Of a DNA stretch of 31,923 nucleotides, positions 15,198 to 22,535 are shown piece after piece. The DNA comes from Candidatus Babeliales bacterium (GTDB lineage: Bacteria; Babelota; Babeliae; Babelales; Chromulinivoraceae), in assembly GCA_041660205.1 (NCBI GenBank), contig JBAZWT010000010.1, positions 10,439 through 42,361 of the forward strand, in the 5' to 3' direction. The position numbers were made by a program, and so were the translations under genes. Each line of letters begins with the position of its first letter. Within the stretch, counting starts at the first letter, position 1. A model generated the notes under the pieces. It did no database searches. It was not told where the DNA came from and saw nothing but the letters and a program-made list of their open reading frames with translations.

Positions 15198-15304
15198 AGG
15201 TGGGAGAAAGCATACATAGGCAGGACCTAGATGAACGATGATAAGGAAAAAGGACACGTAGACCAAATCAATACAAGCGCCTCATTATAATAAATTTTTG
15301 TTCG

Positions 15305-15358
15305 GCGTTCGCCCCGAGTGTCCATCATTTGTTATACAAATGACGGATGTATCGAGGG
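15305..15358 (-). repeat. Palindromic repeat type A, longer centre
   Basis: On the minus strand it opens CCCTCGATACATCC and closes CACTCGGGGCGAACGCC. The centre CATTTGTATAACAAATG is self-complementary. It lies 37 bases before the next GT61 gene, so it is probably in or near its promoter. Confidence 0.75.
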
Positions 15359-15394
15359 GTAATTAATTAGTCCAACAAAATTAAAAGGAACCAA

Positions 15395-16522
15395 ATGTTA
15401 AAAAATAATTCAAATAAATTACTCGTCTTAACTCTTCTTCATTCTCTTGTAATCCATTCCTGGCATTGCGATCTGATATCGCTTTCAGATCTCATGGCAA
15501 CAAGTAGCAATATCACCTACCAACCATGTCAGGATGCAATCACGTTCAACTACGAACCATTACCCGTTACCGATAACCATTATTTACATCCATATCAAGG
15601 AGCTTTTCAAAAAACTTTCATTTTAAATATCACCAACGCAAAACTGTTTGGTTTTGATGGATGGGTTTTTGTTGATGACAAACTCATTTATGATCTAATG
15701 TGGCAAAATGTTTTCTTGCCCAAATATTTCTGGGAAATTGCTAAACAAAATTTACCTAGCGTAAAAGCTGGCCGCGTTGCTGTCATTGCGCAATCGGGTT
15801 ACCCATACTATTACCATTGGCTTGTTGAAGTGCTGGGTAGACTAGCTCTGCTTGAGCTGCATGACATACAGTATGATTTCGTGTACGCACCTATGCATAA
15901 ATCCTACATGAAAGAAGCTATGCATTTATGGGGAATTGCACAGGGCAAAATTATTGAAGCATCTGACAACGTTATTATAGAAGCCGATGAATTAATTGTG
16001 CCATCTTTAGTTTCAAAAGTTTACACAAATGGCTGTCCAAGATTATCTCATTACACGCCTGAATACATCATACGCCACATACGAAATAAACTTTTAACTG
16101 GCGCAAATGCGCAAGAAACTAACTTTCAAAGTTGTAAAAAAGTTTTCATCTCAAGAAAAGATGCTGGCTCTCGAAAAATGCTCAATGAAGATGAAGTGTT
16201 TGAACTGTTTAAAGCCGTAGGTTTTGAAAAATATGTTTTGAGCGATTTATCTCTTGTGCAGCAAATAAAATTATTTAATAACGCTGATATCGTTGTTGGG
16301 GCTCTTGGCTCTGGTATGGCCAACGTTATTTTTTGTAATGACACGGTACAAGTAATCGATATTTTCCAAGCCCGCAGAGATACCACGATTTATTATATTT
16401 GCCAAACACTTGGCCTTTCTTACCGATGTGTCAAAACTACGGAATTTATAGATGCACAAGATGGCCAATATGACACGGTCGTACCGCTTGATGTCATACA
16501 AGATTTTATAAAGACTCTGTAA
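15395..16522 (+). CDS. GT61 family glycosyltransferase, subtype A, exported
   Basis: 375 residues. Leader KLLVLTLLHSLVIHSWHC with the cysteine at about residue 25. Subtype A landmarks: TFILNITNAKLFG, GRVAVIAQSGYPYYYHWLVE, LGRLALLELHDIQYDFVYAP, IIEADELIVPSLVS, KKVFISRKDAG, NEDEVFELFKAVGF, and VVGALGSGMANVIF with L304 where GT61 usually has His. It ends normally at VIQDFIKTL and so shows the native C-terminus that the gene at 11635 has lost. AGGAA lies before the ATG. It is separated from the COLGALT-like gene by 296 bases of repeats, so it probably has its own promoter. Acceptor and donor unknown. Confidence 0.85.
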   Translation: MLKNNSNKLLVLTLLHSLVIHSWHCDLISLSDLMATSSNITYQPCQDAITFNYEPLPVTDNHYLHPYQGAFQKTFILNITNAKLFGFDGWVFVDDKLIYDLMWQNVFLPKYFWEIAKQNLPSVKAGRVAVIAQSGYPYYYHWLVEVLGRLALLELHDIQYDFVYAPMHKSYMKEAMHLWGIAQGKIIEASDNVIIEADELIVPSLVSKVYTNGCPRLSHYTPEYIIRHIRNKLLTGANAQETNFQSCKKVFISRKDAGSRKMLNEDEVFELFKAVGFEKYVLSDLSLVQQIKLFNNADIVVGALGSGMANVIFCNDTVQVIDIFQARRDTTIYYICQTLGLSYRCVKTTEFIDAQDGQYDTVVPLDVIQDFIKTL

Positions 16523-16590
16523 AAAAGCGTTTAATCTTGTTTTTTGCTTGGTAGGATTGATTAATATCAACCCAAAACAAGTTGCTACTT

Positions 16591-16660
16591 ACACTGTCAT
16601 TCCCGCGCAGGCGGGAATCCAGAAAGTCAGTTGTCGACAGATTGTAGACAACTGACTTTC
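16591..16660. repeat. Two-hairpin intergenic repeat
   Basis: ATTCCCGC (16599-16606) pairs with GCGGGAAT (16611-16618), then GAAAGTCAGTTGTC (16622-16635) pairs perfectly with GACAACTGACTTTC (16647-16660). The first part, CATTCCCGCGCAGGCGGGAATCC once trimmed to its arms, resembles a REP-like unit seen in many bacterial genomes. The second stem may also stop transcription of the GT61 gene, although no T run follows. Confidence 0.7.
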
Positions 16661-16717
16661 CTCACAAAGCCACAATCCCTTTTTTATTAATTCAAAGGTA
16701 CTTCTTTGTAACCTTTC

Positions 16718-16747
16718 TTGACTTTGCCCACCCTGAAAGTTTATGAT
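16718..16747 (+). promoter_or_regulatory. Sigma-70-type promoter of the Cys-rich peptide gene
   Basis: TTGACT (16718-16723), 18-base spacer, TATGAT (16742-16747), 35 bases before the start codon. The run TTGACTTTGCC also occurs upstream of the cysteine desulfurase gene on the other strand. Confidence 0.65.
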
Positions 16748-16782
16748 CAGGCACATCTATCATTTTTAGCTTAGGGGTTACT

Positions 16783-17055
16783 ATGAAAAAATTATTTATT
16801 GCTTTTGCATGCTGTCTAATGGTTGCTTCAACTTATCCAAGTCAGCAAACTTCTCTAGAGCCAGTTTCTAATGTAAATATCGTTAGCCAACAAGCCGCAC
16901 AAGTTAAGCCCATTGATAACGATACATCATACTGTAAGGATTGTTGTTGCGACAGTATAGCATCTTTATGGTGCTGCCTATTCATAACATATCCGTGCTG
17001 GTGCTGTTGTGCTGATCGTTGCAACGACAACAAGACTGATCAAACTGTCTCTTAA
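16783..17055 (+). CDS. Cys-rich exported small protein
   Basis: 90 residues. Signal peptide MKKLFIAFACCLMVASTYPS, a polar spacer to residue 50, then 11 cysteines within residues 51-80 (CKDCCC, WCC, PCWCCC, RC) mixed with aromatic and hydrophobic residues (SLWCCLFITYPCWCCC), and a polar tail. TTAGGGGTT precedes the ATG and a good promoter lies upstream. I know no family that fits. The Cys-Cys clusters next to a hydrophobic run could bind metal, form disulfides (an exported thioredoxin is encoded nearby) or be lipid-modified in a host cell. These are inferences from composition only. Confidence 0.7.
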   Translation: MKKLFIAFACCLMVASTYPSQQTSLEPVSNVNIVSQQAAQVKPIDNDTSYCKDCCCDSIASLWCCLFITYPCWCCCADRCNDNKTDQTVS

Positions 17056-17060
17056 CTTAA

Positions 17061-17130
17061 TTTAACCCAGACTATGCGCTTATAATCAAGCATCTATATC
17101 ATTTTTAATTGTAATTAGGGGAAAGTAATT
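17061..17130 (+). repeat. Decayed copy of the Cys-rich gene's upstream region
   Basis: CTTATAATCAAGCATCTATATCATTTTTA followed by TTAGGGG here parallels TTTATGATCAGGCACATCTATCATTTTTA and TTAGGGG at 16740-16777 (both quoted in parts: key shared words are ATCA, CATCTAT, ATCATTTTTA and TTAGGGG). A perfect TATAAT is at 17081-17086. No gene follows on the plus strand, so this may be the remnant of a tandem duplicate. An AATTCGACATTAGATTT motif from the repeat field follows at about 17135. Confidence 0.45.
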
Positions 17131-17183
17131 AACCTAAATTCGACATTAGATTTGATAAACTTGATATATACAAACATTAGGCG

Positions 17184-17381
17184 TCATTTGGCAACCCACT
17201 GACCTTGCTCATTTTTTTCGTATTCTTTTTTTACAGCGGCCCATGCTACCTTAAAGGCTTGCTGTTCACTTTCATATTGCTCGTAAGCATTATTAAAAAC
17301 TTTGCGAAAAATCGTTTGAGCATGCTCTGGTAAATGATCAGAAATACTTTTTGGAAGATCATCATTAGTTTTATACGGCAT
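17184..17381 (-). CDS. chaB: ChaB family protein
   Basis: 65 residues covering the whole ChaB domain: MPYKTNDDLPKSISDHLPEH, then AQTIFRKVFNNAYEQY and a conserved VAWAAVKKEYEKNEQGQW end. In Escherichia coli ChaB is linked genetically to the ChaA cation exchanger, but its exact role is unsettled; small ChaB proteins also occur in viruses and many bacteria. No signal peptide, so cytosolic, unlike most neighbours. GGAG lies before the ATG. It is alone on its transcript as far as can be seen, with no chaA nearby. Confidence 0.93.
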   Translation of the reverse strand: MPYKTNDDLPKSISDHLPEHAQTIFRKVFNNAYEQYESEQQAFKVAWAAVKKEYEKNEQGQWVAK

Positions 17382-17522
17382 ACAATACTCCTTTTTTTAC
17401 TTTAAACTGTTTGATTTTGTATCATCAAATGGATCGTTTGATTTGTCAAAAACTGATCTCTCTTAAAAAAGAATCGTCCTTTTGCTGATTTTGTTTTCAC
17501 ACCTTTGCTCACTGAAAAAAAT

Positions 17523-17555
17523 AAAACCCAAGCATAATTAATATACTTGGGTTTT
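17523..17555 (-). terminator. Rho-independent terminator
   Basis: AAAACCCAAG (17523-17532) pairs with CTTGGGTTTT (17546-17555). Read on the minus strand the stem is followed by TATTTTTTT. It ends the small membrane protein gene at 17584-17790. Confidence 0.8.
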
Positions 17556-17583
17556 ATTTTACGAAATTGTTCAAATCAATTTT

Positions 17584-17790
17584 TTATTTCTTTTTGAACC
17601 ATGCGTAATACACCAACGCTACCGTTACAACTGACCAAACAATGATAACAGCTGCGTTATATTCAGGCGTTACAATAATTCCAAACATTCTTAAAGGAAG
17701 CAGCCCACTTCCAGCTAAAAAGATATGGCTTATAACATCATGAGCCAAAAATCCTGAAAGAAATTTAGCTAATTCTTTTCTATGAAACAT
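17584..17790 (-). CDS. Small membrane protein, 68 aa
   Basis: 68 residues with two hydrophobic segments (about 11-37 and 43-63) and a basic C-terminal tail WFKKK. I choose the ATG at 17790, where AGGGAA lies about six bases upstream; the frame is open to 17895 but that part has no ribosome site and overlaps a hairpin. Predicted inner-membrane protein with both short tails basic. No family recognised. A terminator lies directly downstream. Confidence 0.6.
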   Translation of the reverse strand: MFHRKELAKFLSGFLAHDVISHIFLAGSGLLPLRMFGIIVTPEYNAAVIIVWSVVTVALVYYAWFKKK

Positions 17791-17880
17791 ATTTTTTCCC
17801 TTTATTAATCCGTTTAGAAATTTTACTAATCTCAGTTCTAACAAAAAAACTTCAGCGCAAACAAGAGATTTACATGAACA

Positions 17881-17924
17881 AAAAAAAATCCCCATCTCAG
17901 CGAAGCCAAAACAGGGACTTTTTT
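17881..17924 (-). terminator. Probable terminator of the M48-like gene
   Basis: An A run with TCCCC at 17881-17893 faces GGGAC and a T run at 17914-17924. On the minus strand the stem is followed by eight T. The stem is short and has a mismatch, and its loop contains AGCGAAGCC, a word common in the C-type repeats. Confidence 0.45.
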
Positions 17925-17944
17925 ATGTTTAATATTTTTATATT

Positions 17945-18715
17945 TTATGCATTAATGCCAAAGCGATTTTTTAATGCCGTTTTACATTTAACTACACGAC
18001 TATCTATAGAAGGATGAATTGGATCTATAAAATATTTTGCTACGCTAAATGGTACAACAGAAGATAGTTTAATTTTTGCCCACTCTTCTTGCTGCTTAAT
18101 TTTAAAAGTTTCAAAATATTCTATACCGCCCTGTAAAGCTTGAGCATCAGCAGTTTTATTTGCCCAATTATCTGCACGTCGTTCTTCTACTTTCATTAAA
18201 GTATGATTTACAATAGTACCAGCAGCCCAAGCCGCAAGATATTTTGAACCATATTTTGTTATTCTATTTTTATAGGGCATTGCTTTGTGCGCACCCCAAT
18301 AGTAACCAGTTGATAAGTATACAGCAGCAGCAACTCCCATAATAGAATGAACCGCGTAAGGCATTTGAGCATGCCCAGTTTCATGAAGCATTACCCATTC
18401 AAAGGCTCTAGAATTAAGTCTATCAGCTGTTGTTCTGCTCGCCCAAATACTTTGAGTATCAGCAACATAAGCCGCATCTGTTCCGATATCGGCTCCTGTT
18501 AATGGGCACAACATCGCATCGGTCAGTAAAATACTTGGAATATTTGGATATTTTTTTCGAGCAGATTCTTCCATTTGCGCAAAAGAAACGCCATCTTTAA
18601 ATAAGGTTTCTTTTTTAGCCCCCTCCTGATCAAGTGGATACGTGGTTTTCATCGCATCGGCTTTTGCATGCAATAGTCCAATGGTTATGGCAAAAAGTAC
18701 GTTTAATTCTTTCAT
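17945..18715 (-). CDS. Exported M48-like zinc metalloprotease
   Basis: 256 residues. Signal peptide MKELNVLFAITIGLLHAKAD. The zinc site H-E-T-G-H is at 111-115 (WVMLHETGH), and the third ligand region is E178-R-R-A-D182 followed by a conserved ALQGG; the end (DPIHPSIDSRV) is the M48 H-P…S-x-x-R-V pattern. A hydrophobic segment about 122-145 lies between the two halves, as in many M48 peptidases, so membrane association is possible. Likely a Gluzincin acting in the envelope or on secreted targets. A GGGGG run precedes the ATG. A divergent paralogue that lacks the catalytic Glu lies at 24460-25320. Confidence 0.82.
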   Translation of the reverse strand: MKELNVLFAITIGLLHAKADAMKTTYPLDQEGAKKETLFKDGVSFAQMEESARKKYPNIPSILLTDAMLCPLTGADIGTDAAYVADTQSIWASRTTADRLNSRAFEWVMLHETGHAQMPYAVHSIMGVAAAVYLSTGYYWGAHKAMPYKNRITKYGSKYLAAWAAGTIVNHTLMKVEERRADNWANKTADAQALQGGIEYFETFKIKQQEEWAKIKLSSVVPFSVAKYFIDPIHPSIDSRVVKCKTALKNRFGINA

Positions 18716-18753
18716 AAATCCCCCTAAGAATTAATCTGTTTTATTATGAAAAC

Positions 18754-18781
18754 AGTATACCAGAAGGGCTTTTTTTAGCAA
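18754..18781 (-). promoter_or_regulatory. Probable promoter of the M48-like gene
   Basis: On the minus strand: TTGCTA (18776-18781), 16-base spacer, TATACT (18754-18759), about 40 bases before the start codon. It overlaps a perfect hairpin GGGCTTTT/AAAAGCCC (18766-18787), which could stop the upstream transcript or affect promoter use. Confidence 0.5.
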
Positions 18782-18806
18782 AAGCCCCCAGGGGATTTAC
18801 TTACAA

Positions 18807-20270
18807 TTAAACGAGTAGCAGCTTTTTCAAACACTCAATCAAGAAATCAACTTCTTGCTGGGTGTTGTAAAAGGTAAAACTTGCGCGAATAGTAGCGTTG
18901 ACGCCAACTTTATCATGATACGGTTGCGCACAGTGAAATCCTGCTCGCACAGCTACATTGTGCTGGCTTAAATACTGCGCAATATCATAAGGGTGTATTT
19001 TGTCGTAGGTAAAAGTAACCATGCTGTTATGCTCACCATGGGCAGGAATAGGACTTATAATTTTTATTCCTGGTATTTGCTGTAGACCATCTACGAGTCT
19101 GTGAACTAAAAATGTTTCATGTTCTTGCGCTTGTTCAAAGTTGATATTTTTTTCAATAAAATCAATTGCTGCACCAAGACCTATAACTTGAGCAATAGGC
19201 GGAGTTCCTGGTTCTAGACAATGTGGCATACCCTTAAATTCAATATGTTCAGGTGTAACAGAATAGACTATTCCGCCACCAAAATTACATAATTGGCACT
19301 CACTAAATAATCCCTCTTTAACATACAAAACCCCAACGCCTGTTGGACCAAATAATTTGTGTCCTGAAAAAACAAAGAAATCACAATCTAATGCTTTAAC
19401 ATCTATTTTGCGGTGAACAATAGATTGAGCACCGTCAACAAGTACTTTTGCGCCAACAGCATGCGCAGCTTGAGCAAGAGCAGCTATATCATTGATCGTA
19501 CCCAAAATATTTGATTGATGAGTGATTGCGACCAGTTTAGTTTTATTTGTTATATATTTTTGTAACGTTTCTACTTCAACCACACCTCTATCGTTGAGCG
19601 GAACTCTTTTGAGTACTGCTCCTTTTTCTAGAGCAAGCTGATACCAAGGAATAAAGTTTGCGTTATGCTCAACTTCTGAAACGATAATTTCATCACCCTC
19701 ACCAATATGACATTGTCCCCAAATATGTGCCGCTAAGTTAATACTTGCTGTAGCACCAGAGGTAAACGCGATTTCTTCTTTTTTCGCGCCGATAAAACGT
19801 GCAACTTTAACACGAGACTCTTCAAATTTTGAAGTAGCATGTTCTGCAAATTCATACATTCCACGGCCAACGTTTGATTTGTACGTTGCATAGTAAGCCA
19901 CAATTTCATCTAACACTGACTGAGGCATTTGTGCTGTGGCCCCTGAATCCAAATACGCTAATGGATAATCACGAACACCATTTTTAAAAATGGGAAAGCA
20001 ATTTCTAAGTTCTTCAAAATTCATCTGACCCTGAAAGCCAATAAATTCTTGATGCTCTTGCGCAAAAGAAAATTCGTAATCAGCACCAGCACCACTTTTG
20101 AAAGCACGCTGATCAAATATTTTTTTTTGCTCTACATCAGAAAATTTTGCGTTACTTTTACGACCTGGTATCCAGCAACAATTTTTACTACTGTCGTGCT
20201 TACCGACTTCTATTGAATTGGCTTGAGCTGTGAAACCTAAAGCAATTATTAAAAATAATGATTTTTTCAT
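18807..20270 (-). CDS. sufS: Cysteine desulfurase (SufS type) with signal peptide
   Basis: 487 residues. The PLP-dependent class V fold spans about 83-487: AYLDSGATAQMP, FTSGATASINLAAH, SEVEHNANFIPW, VDGAQSIVHRKIDV, SGHKLFGPTG with the PLP lysine K305, and RAGFHCAQP with the catalytic C447. The last motif marks the SufS/group II branch. What is unusual is the first 82 residues: a signal peptide MKKSLFLIIALGFTAQANS and a linker with CCW. Cytosolic SufS is about 405-415 residues long and starts directly with the enzyme. No SufE, SufU, SufB, SufC or SufD gene is in the window. AGAGG precedes the ATG at 20270, and the open frame to 20339 is not needed. Expected reaction: cysteine to alanine plus enzyme-bound persulfide, apparently outside the cytoplasm. 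Confidence 0.88.
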   Translation of the reverse strand: MKKSLFLIIALGFTAQANSIEVGKHDSSKNCCWIPGRKSNAKFSDVEQKKIFDQRAFKSGAGADYEFSFAQEHQEFIGFQGQMNFEELRNCFPIFKNGVRDYPLAYLDSGATAQMPQSVLDEIVAYYATYKSNVGRGMYEFAEHATSKFEESRVKVARFIGAKKEEIAFTSGATASINLAAHIWGQCHIGEGDEIIVSEVEHNANFIPWYQLALEKGAVLKRVPLNDRGVVEVETLQKYITNKTKLVAITHQSNILGTINDIAALAQAAHAVGAKVLVDGAQSIVHRKIDVKALDCDFFVFSGHKLFGPTGVGVLYVKEGLFSECQLCNFGGGIVYSVTPEHIEFKGMPHCLEPGTPPIAQVIGLGAAIDFIEKNINFEQAQEHETFLVHRLVDGLQQIPGIKIISPIPAHGEHNSMVTFTYDKIHPYDIAQYLSQHNVAVRAGFHCAQPYHDKVGVNATIRASFTFYNTQQEVDFLIECLKKLLLV

Positions 20271-20312
20271 ACGACCTCTTTTACTTTTTAAACAAATGTA
20301 TCTTACATTAAT

Positions 20313-20377
20313 AATTTTGAAGTAGGCAAAGTCAACCATTTAAAGAAAATAAATATACTTTCATTTTTTACACATAA
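20313..20377 (-). promoter_or_regulatory. Upstream block shared with the outer-membrane gene
   Basis: About 65 bases here align with 24281-24346 upstream of the beta-barrel candidate gene. The best core on the plus strand is TTGAAGTA, two variable bases, CAAAGTCAA, one base, CATTTAAA. On the minus strand this gives TTGACTTTG as a likely -35, with a weak -10 (TATTAA, 20308-20313) at 16 bases. Similar regulation of the two genes is implied. Confidence 0.55.
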
Positions 20378-20409
20378 AACCCGAATTCGATATTTAAACT
20401 CCCTCCCAG

Positions 20410-20452
20410 TCGTTCATCCCGAGTGTTTTGCAAAGCAAAAAGTATCGAGGGA
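20410..20452 (-). repeat. Palindromic repeat type A
   Basis: On the minus strand it opens CCCTCGATAC and closes CACTCGGGATGAACGAC, centre TTTTGCTTTGCAAAA. Directly preceded by the ACCCGAATTCGA motif seen next to the copies at 2590-2888. Confidence 0.8.
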
Positions 20453-20466
20453 TAAATTAAGGGCTA

Positions 20467-20525
20467 GTTTTTATGGTTCGATACATTCGACTTTGTCGAA
20501 CACTCACCACGAACGGCGTAAAAAC
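20467..20525 (+). repeat. Palindromic repeat type B
   Basis: GTTTTTATGGTTCGATACAT at its left end, self-complementary centre TTCGACTTTGTCGAA, then CACTCACCACGAACGGCG and GTAAAAAC. It is the inverted counterpart of 2687-2739. As there, A and B copies lie next to each other. Confidence 0.75.
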
Positions 20526-20700
20526 TAAACATTAAAAAAAAATCTACTCAAAAAATTGTATATATTTCATGACCATAAATCTGCTTTCTTACAAAGATCT
20601 AAAAATGATGTGAAAAATTGAAACTACGTTAAAGTTTTAACTTTCTTAAAGTTTTTAAAGCCTAGTTTATTTCTTACGTTAAAATATTTTTAAGTTAAAA
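20526..20700. other. AT-rich gene-free stretch
   Basis: Downstream of the Gly-rich protein gene on the minus strand. I see no gene and no clear terminator, only AT-rich DNA with short TTAAAG repeats at about 20630-20662. Confidence 0.5.
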
Positions 20701-22467
20701 TCATACAGAAGTATATGCGGTACCACCAACGCCACCAGCACCATTAGTGCCAGCAAAAGTTGCCTGAGCAGTAATAGCTATGGAATATGTTGTACCATTT
20801 CCACCGTTACCAGCTTGGCCACCACCACCACCACCAAAATCAGCTCCATATCCGCCTGAACCACTAGGAGAGCCACCATGATTATCACTTATAGTTCCGC
20901 TCGTTGCAGAAATAACACTTCCTGCACCACCAGAGGTTCCGATGCTATCACCACCGCCGCCGCCGCCAACACCAGCACCAGCACCACCAGCACCACCAAC
21001 AAAAGCGCCACCAGTACCACCAATATTTGCCGTCATAGTGATTGATCCACTCGCTGCAGAAATAGCACTTCCATTACCACCAACACTACCAGTAACAAGA
21101 CCAGCACCACCGCCACCAACACCAGCACCACCACCAACACCACCAGCACCACCAATATTTGCCGTCATAGTGATTGATCCACTCGCTGCCGATATAGAGC
21201 CACCAGCTCCGCCACTGCGCGAATAACCACCACCACCGCCACCAACACCAGCACCACTACCATCAAGACTATTACCACCACCGCCAACGCCACCAATATT
21301 GGCCGTCATAGTGATTGATCCAGTTACTGCCGATATAGAGCCACCAGCTCCGCCAATTCCGCCGAAACCAGCTCCGCCACCACCAATACCAGCACCACCA
21401 GCAGCATCATCAGTAGCACCACCACTATTTGCCGTCATAATGATTGATCCAGTTGCTGTCGATATAGAACTACCAAGACCACCACCAACACCACCATTAA
21501 TACCACCACTACCACCGCCACCAACACCAGCACCACCACCACCACCAACAACACCAGTACTAGAGCCTCCAATATTATTATTCATCGAGATATCTCCATA
21601 CGCAGTAATTGTTCCACCAGGAGCGCCAGTACCAGTAGATCCACCGATACCAGCTCCACCACCACTAGTGTCGCTGTCTCCACCTTTGTTATAATCCATA
21701 GTAATATTGCCATCTACAGATTGAATTGTTCCTCTATTTTCAATGCCCGCTAGTCCTGCTGCACCTATGTTGTAATTCATCGTAATGCCGTTGCTAGCTG
21801 TTATTGTTCCTCCATTAAATACATATCCTAAACGATGAAGCTCATCATCTCCTCCGTAACAGTCAAGTGAGCCCATAACTGAAAGAGTTGAGGAACCACC
21901 AACAATATTCATATATTTAGTTGCAGAAGTGGCAAGCATGAATAGACCACTACTTACGGTTACCGTAGTAGAATTTTGTTCCCAAGATCCTTGCACCACA
22001 ACAACTGTATCAATGCTAAAATTACCTGGACTATTGGTTTTAGACACAATCAGATGTGCAGGAAGTGTCTGAGGACTTCCACCTACAAGAACTACTACAT
22101 CTCCACCAACAGGAACGACAACATTAACTGTTCCTGTAATAATTAATTCTGAAATAGATGTTGAAAGATTGATGGTCATAATATTACCAGTAAAATCAAC
22201 ATCTCCTATTATCTCCATTTGATTAACAGGATTTATTGGCTCTTGCTGCTGCTGCTGAGCAATAACTGCACCAATAAAAGGTGGTATATTTTGCCATCTT
22301 GTTAAGTATGCTGGAGGAACATTTGTATGACTATTTCCTGGCTGGTATAAATCATTAATCGTAGAAATCTTTATTAATACTTGGTTTGAATTAGGCGCTG
22401 AAAACATTAGCGCCGGTGTTAATAAAAAAGTAACTAGAAAATGTACTATTTTTGAACATAATCTCAT
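20701..22467 (-). CDS. Secreted Gly-rich repeat protein
   Basis: 588 residues. Signal peptide about residues 1-24 (KIVHFLVTFLLTPALMFSA). Residues 80-230 are beta-rich with many T, V, I and N, as in beta-helix passenger domains. From about 230 a unit recurs about eight times: a core such as GSITMTANIGG followed by a long Gly-Ala spacer (GGAGVGGGGAG type). Examples are NGITMNYNIG, GNITMDYNKGG, GDISMNNNIGG, GSIIMTANSGG, GSITMTANIGG three times, and GTISDNHGG. The alternation fits a parallel beta-helix with Gly loops, as in adhesins; it is not collagen because there is no G-x-y triplet pattern. GGACA precedes the ATG. It starts 68 bases after the beta-barrel gene and may share its transcript. Likely displayed at the cell surface. 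Confidence 0.8.
   Translation of the reverse strand: MRLCSKIVHFLVTFLLTPALMFSAPNSNQVLIKISTINDLYQPGNSHTNVPPAYLTRWQNIPPFIGAVIAQQQQQEPINPVNQMEIIGDVDFTGNIMTINLSTSISELIITGTVNVVVPVGGDVVVLVGGSPQTLPAHLIVSKTNSPGNFSIDTVVVVQGSWEQNSTTVTVSSGLFMLATSATKYMNIVGGSSTLSVMGSLDCYGGDDELHRLGYVFNGGTITASNGITMNYNIGAAGLAGIENRGTIQSVDGNITMDYNKGGDSDTSGGGAGIGGSTGTGAPGGTITAYGDISMNNNIGGSSTGVVGGGGGAGVGGGGSGGINGGVGGGLGSSISTATGSIIMTANSGGATDDAAGGAGIGGGGAGFGGIGGAGGSISAVTGSITMTANIGGVGGGGNSLDGSGAGVGGGGGGYSRSGGAGGSISAASGSITMTANIGGAGGVGGGAGVGGGGAGLVTGSVGGNGSAISAASGSITMTANIGGTGGAFVGGAGGAGAGVGGGGGGDSIGTSGGAGSVISATSGTISDNHGGSPSGSGGYGADFGGGGGGQAGNGGNGTTYSIAITAQATFAGTNGAGGVGGTAYTSV
21020..21445 (-). repeat. Tandem coding repeats of the Gly-rich protein
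   Basis: The DNA word GCCGTCATAGTGATTGATCC occurs at about 21030, 21160 and 21302, and with one change at about 21430, spaced 130-140 bases apart. Each marks one GSITMTANIGG unit. The near-identity at DNA level points to recent unequal exchange or selection for sequence identity. Confidence 0.75.
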
Positions 22468-22535
22468 GCTCTGTCCTTTTTAAAAAAAACTTTTTAAGTA
22501 AAAATAAAAGTTTTTTCTACATATTTTTTTGTTAA

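Noticed and set aside
16591..16660. tRNA-like or riboswitch structure
   Set aside because: Two independent simple hairpins; no cloverleaf, no CCA end, and not placed in a 5' leader in a riboswitch-like way.
17791..17895. Longer N-terminus for the small membrane protein
   Set aside because: The extension has no ribosome site, while AGGGAA fits the ATG at 17790.
21020..21445. CRISPR-like array
   Set aside because: The repeats are coding units of 130-140 bases with Gly-rich spacers in frame, not short palindromic repeats with unique spacers.
20942..21694. Pro-rich plus-strand frames (20942-21226 and 21299-21694)
   Set aside because: They are the antisense of the Gly-rich repeat protein; GGN codons read backwards give Pro-rich frames. 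No signal, no ribosome site.
20701..22467. Collagen-like protein as a possible substrate of the COLGALT-like enzyme
   Set aside because: The Gly residues are in runs with Ala and Val, not in a G-x-y triplet pattern, and there are few Lys or Pro.
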